Below are positions 63,882 to 64,000 of a DNA stretch of 64,000 nt, piece by piece. The notes beneath the pieces were generated by a model, which saw only the letters and a list, made by a program, of their open reading frames with translations, had not been told where the DNA came from and did no database searches. The stretch covers positions 1,379,675 through 1,443,674 of the forward strand of contig NC_087078.1 in the NCBI RefSeq assembly GCF_026151205.1. Direction: 5' to 3'. Each line of letters starts with the position of its first letter. Position 1 is the stretch's first letter. A program made the position numbers and the translations under genes. The DNA is from Bolinopsis microptera. Taxonomy: Eukaryota > Ctenophora > Tentaculata > Lobata > Bolinopsidae.

Positions 63882-64000
63882 TACGGCTAGTGATAACTGA
63901 TAATTCAAGCCAAATCTACCGGGAAAAATTGTAATCGCTCAAAAGTTCCGGGAATCAGGGTTGGATTGAAATAACGTGGTACAGCATCAATTAAACAACA

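Overview
This window is nuclear DNA of an invertebrate animal. It is AT-rich, its genes carry many phase-consistent GT-AG introns, and its introns are packed with DNA transposons, non-LTR retrotransposon remnants and minisatellites. The recognisable genes (meiotic MND1, kinesin-II subunit KAP3, a BAR-PH-ArfGAP protein) are conserved across animals. A cnidarian or another early-branching aquatic metazoan would fit the repeat content, but the sequence alone does not fix the taxon.

Layout. 1-1075 (minus): 5' part of MND1, four exons, running off the left edge. 2758-7573 (minus): complete ten-exon CDS of KAP3 (844 aa), with a likely non-coding first exon near 14072-14160 that carries an X-box-like site. 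14717-61636 (plus): fourteen exons of one ACAP-like BAR-PH-ArfGAP gene. It occupies about 47 kb and continues past the right edge. Its exons join in frame, with one acceptor (exon 6) chosen to keep the phase. Its largest intron (32036-52985, 21 kb) is a mosaic of nested mobile elements and also holds an antisense Ly6/three-finger-like secreted-protein exon (35991-36393).

Repeats. Target-site duplications (TSDs) allow exact calls for several elements: a 2.2-kb terminal-inverted-repeat (TIR) element (7662-9891, TSD GTAA), a hAT-type element (42527-43532, TSD GTTTTGTG), an element bounded by G and C runs (46000-47591, TSD TTTCTATT), a short element (49427-49983, TSD TACC) and a Harbinger-like MITE (38922-39075, TSD TTA). 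A 3.3-kb foldback element spans 32228-35545. Non-LTR reverse-transcriptase remnants lie at 11.4, 25.5, 50.3 and 57.9 kb; the last is split by a 0.96-kb insertion. Three coding exons, in KAP3 and the ACAP-like gene, have tandemly duplicated 3' ends that include the splice donor.

How the genes relate. MND1 acts in meiotic strand exchange, KAP3 is the cargo adaptor of ciliary kinesin-II, and the ACAP-like protein is a membrane-curvature-coupled Arf GAP. Nothing suggests a shared pathway. KAP3 and the ACAP-like gene appear to diverge from one upstream region near 14.1-14.7 kb.
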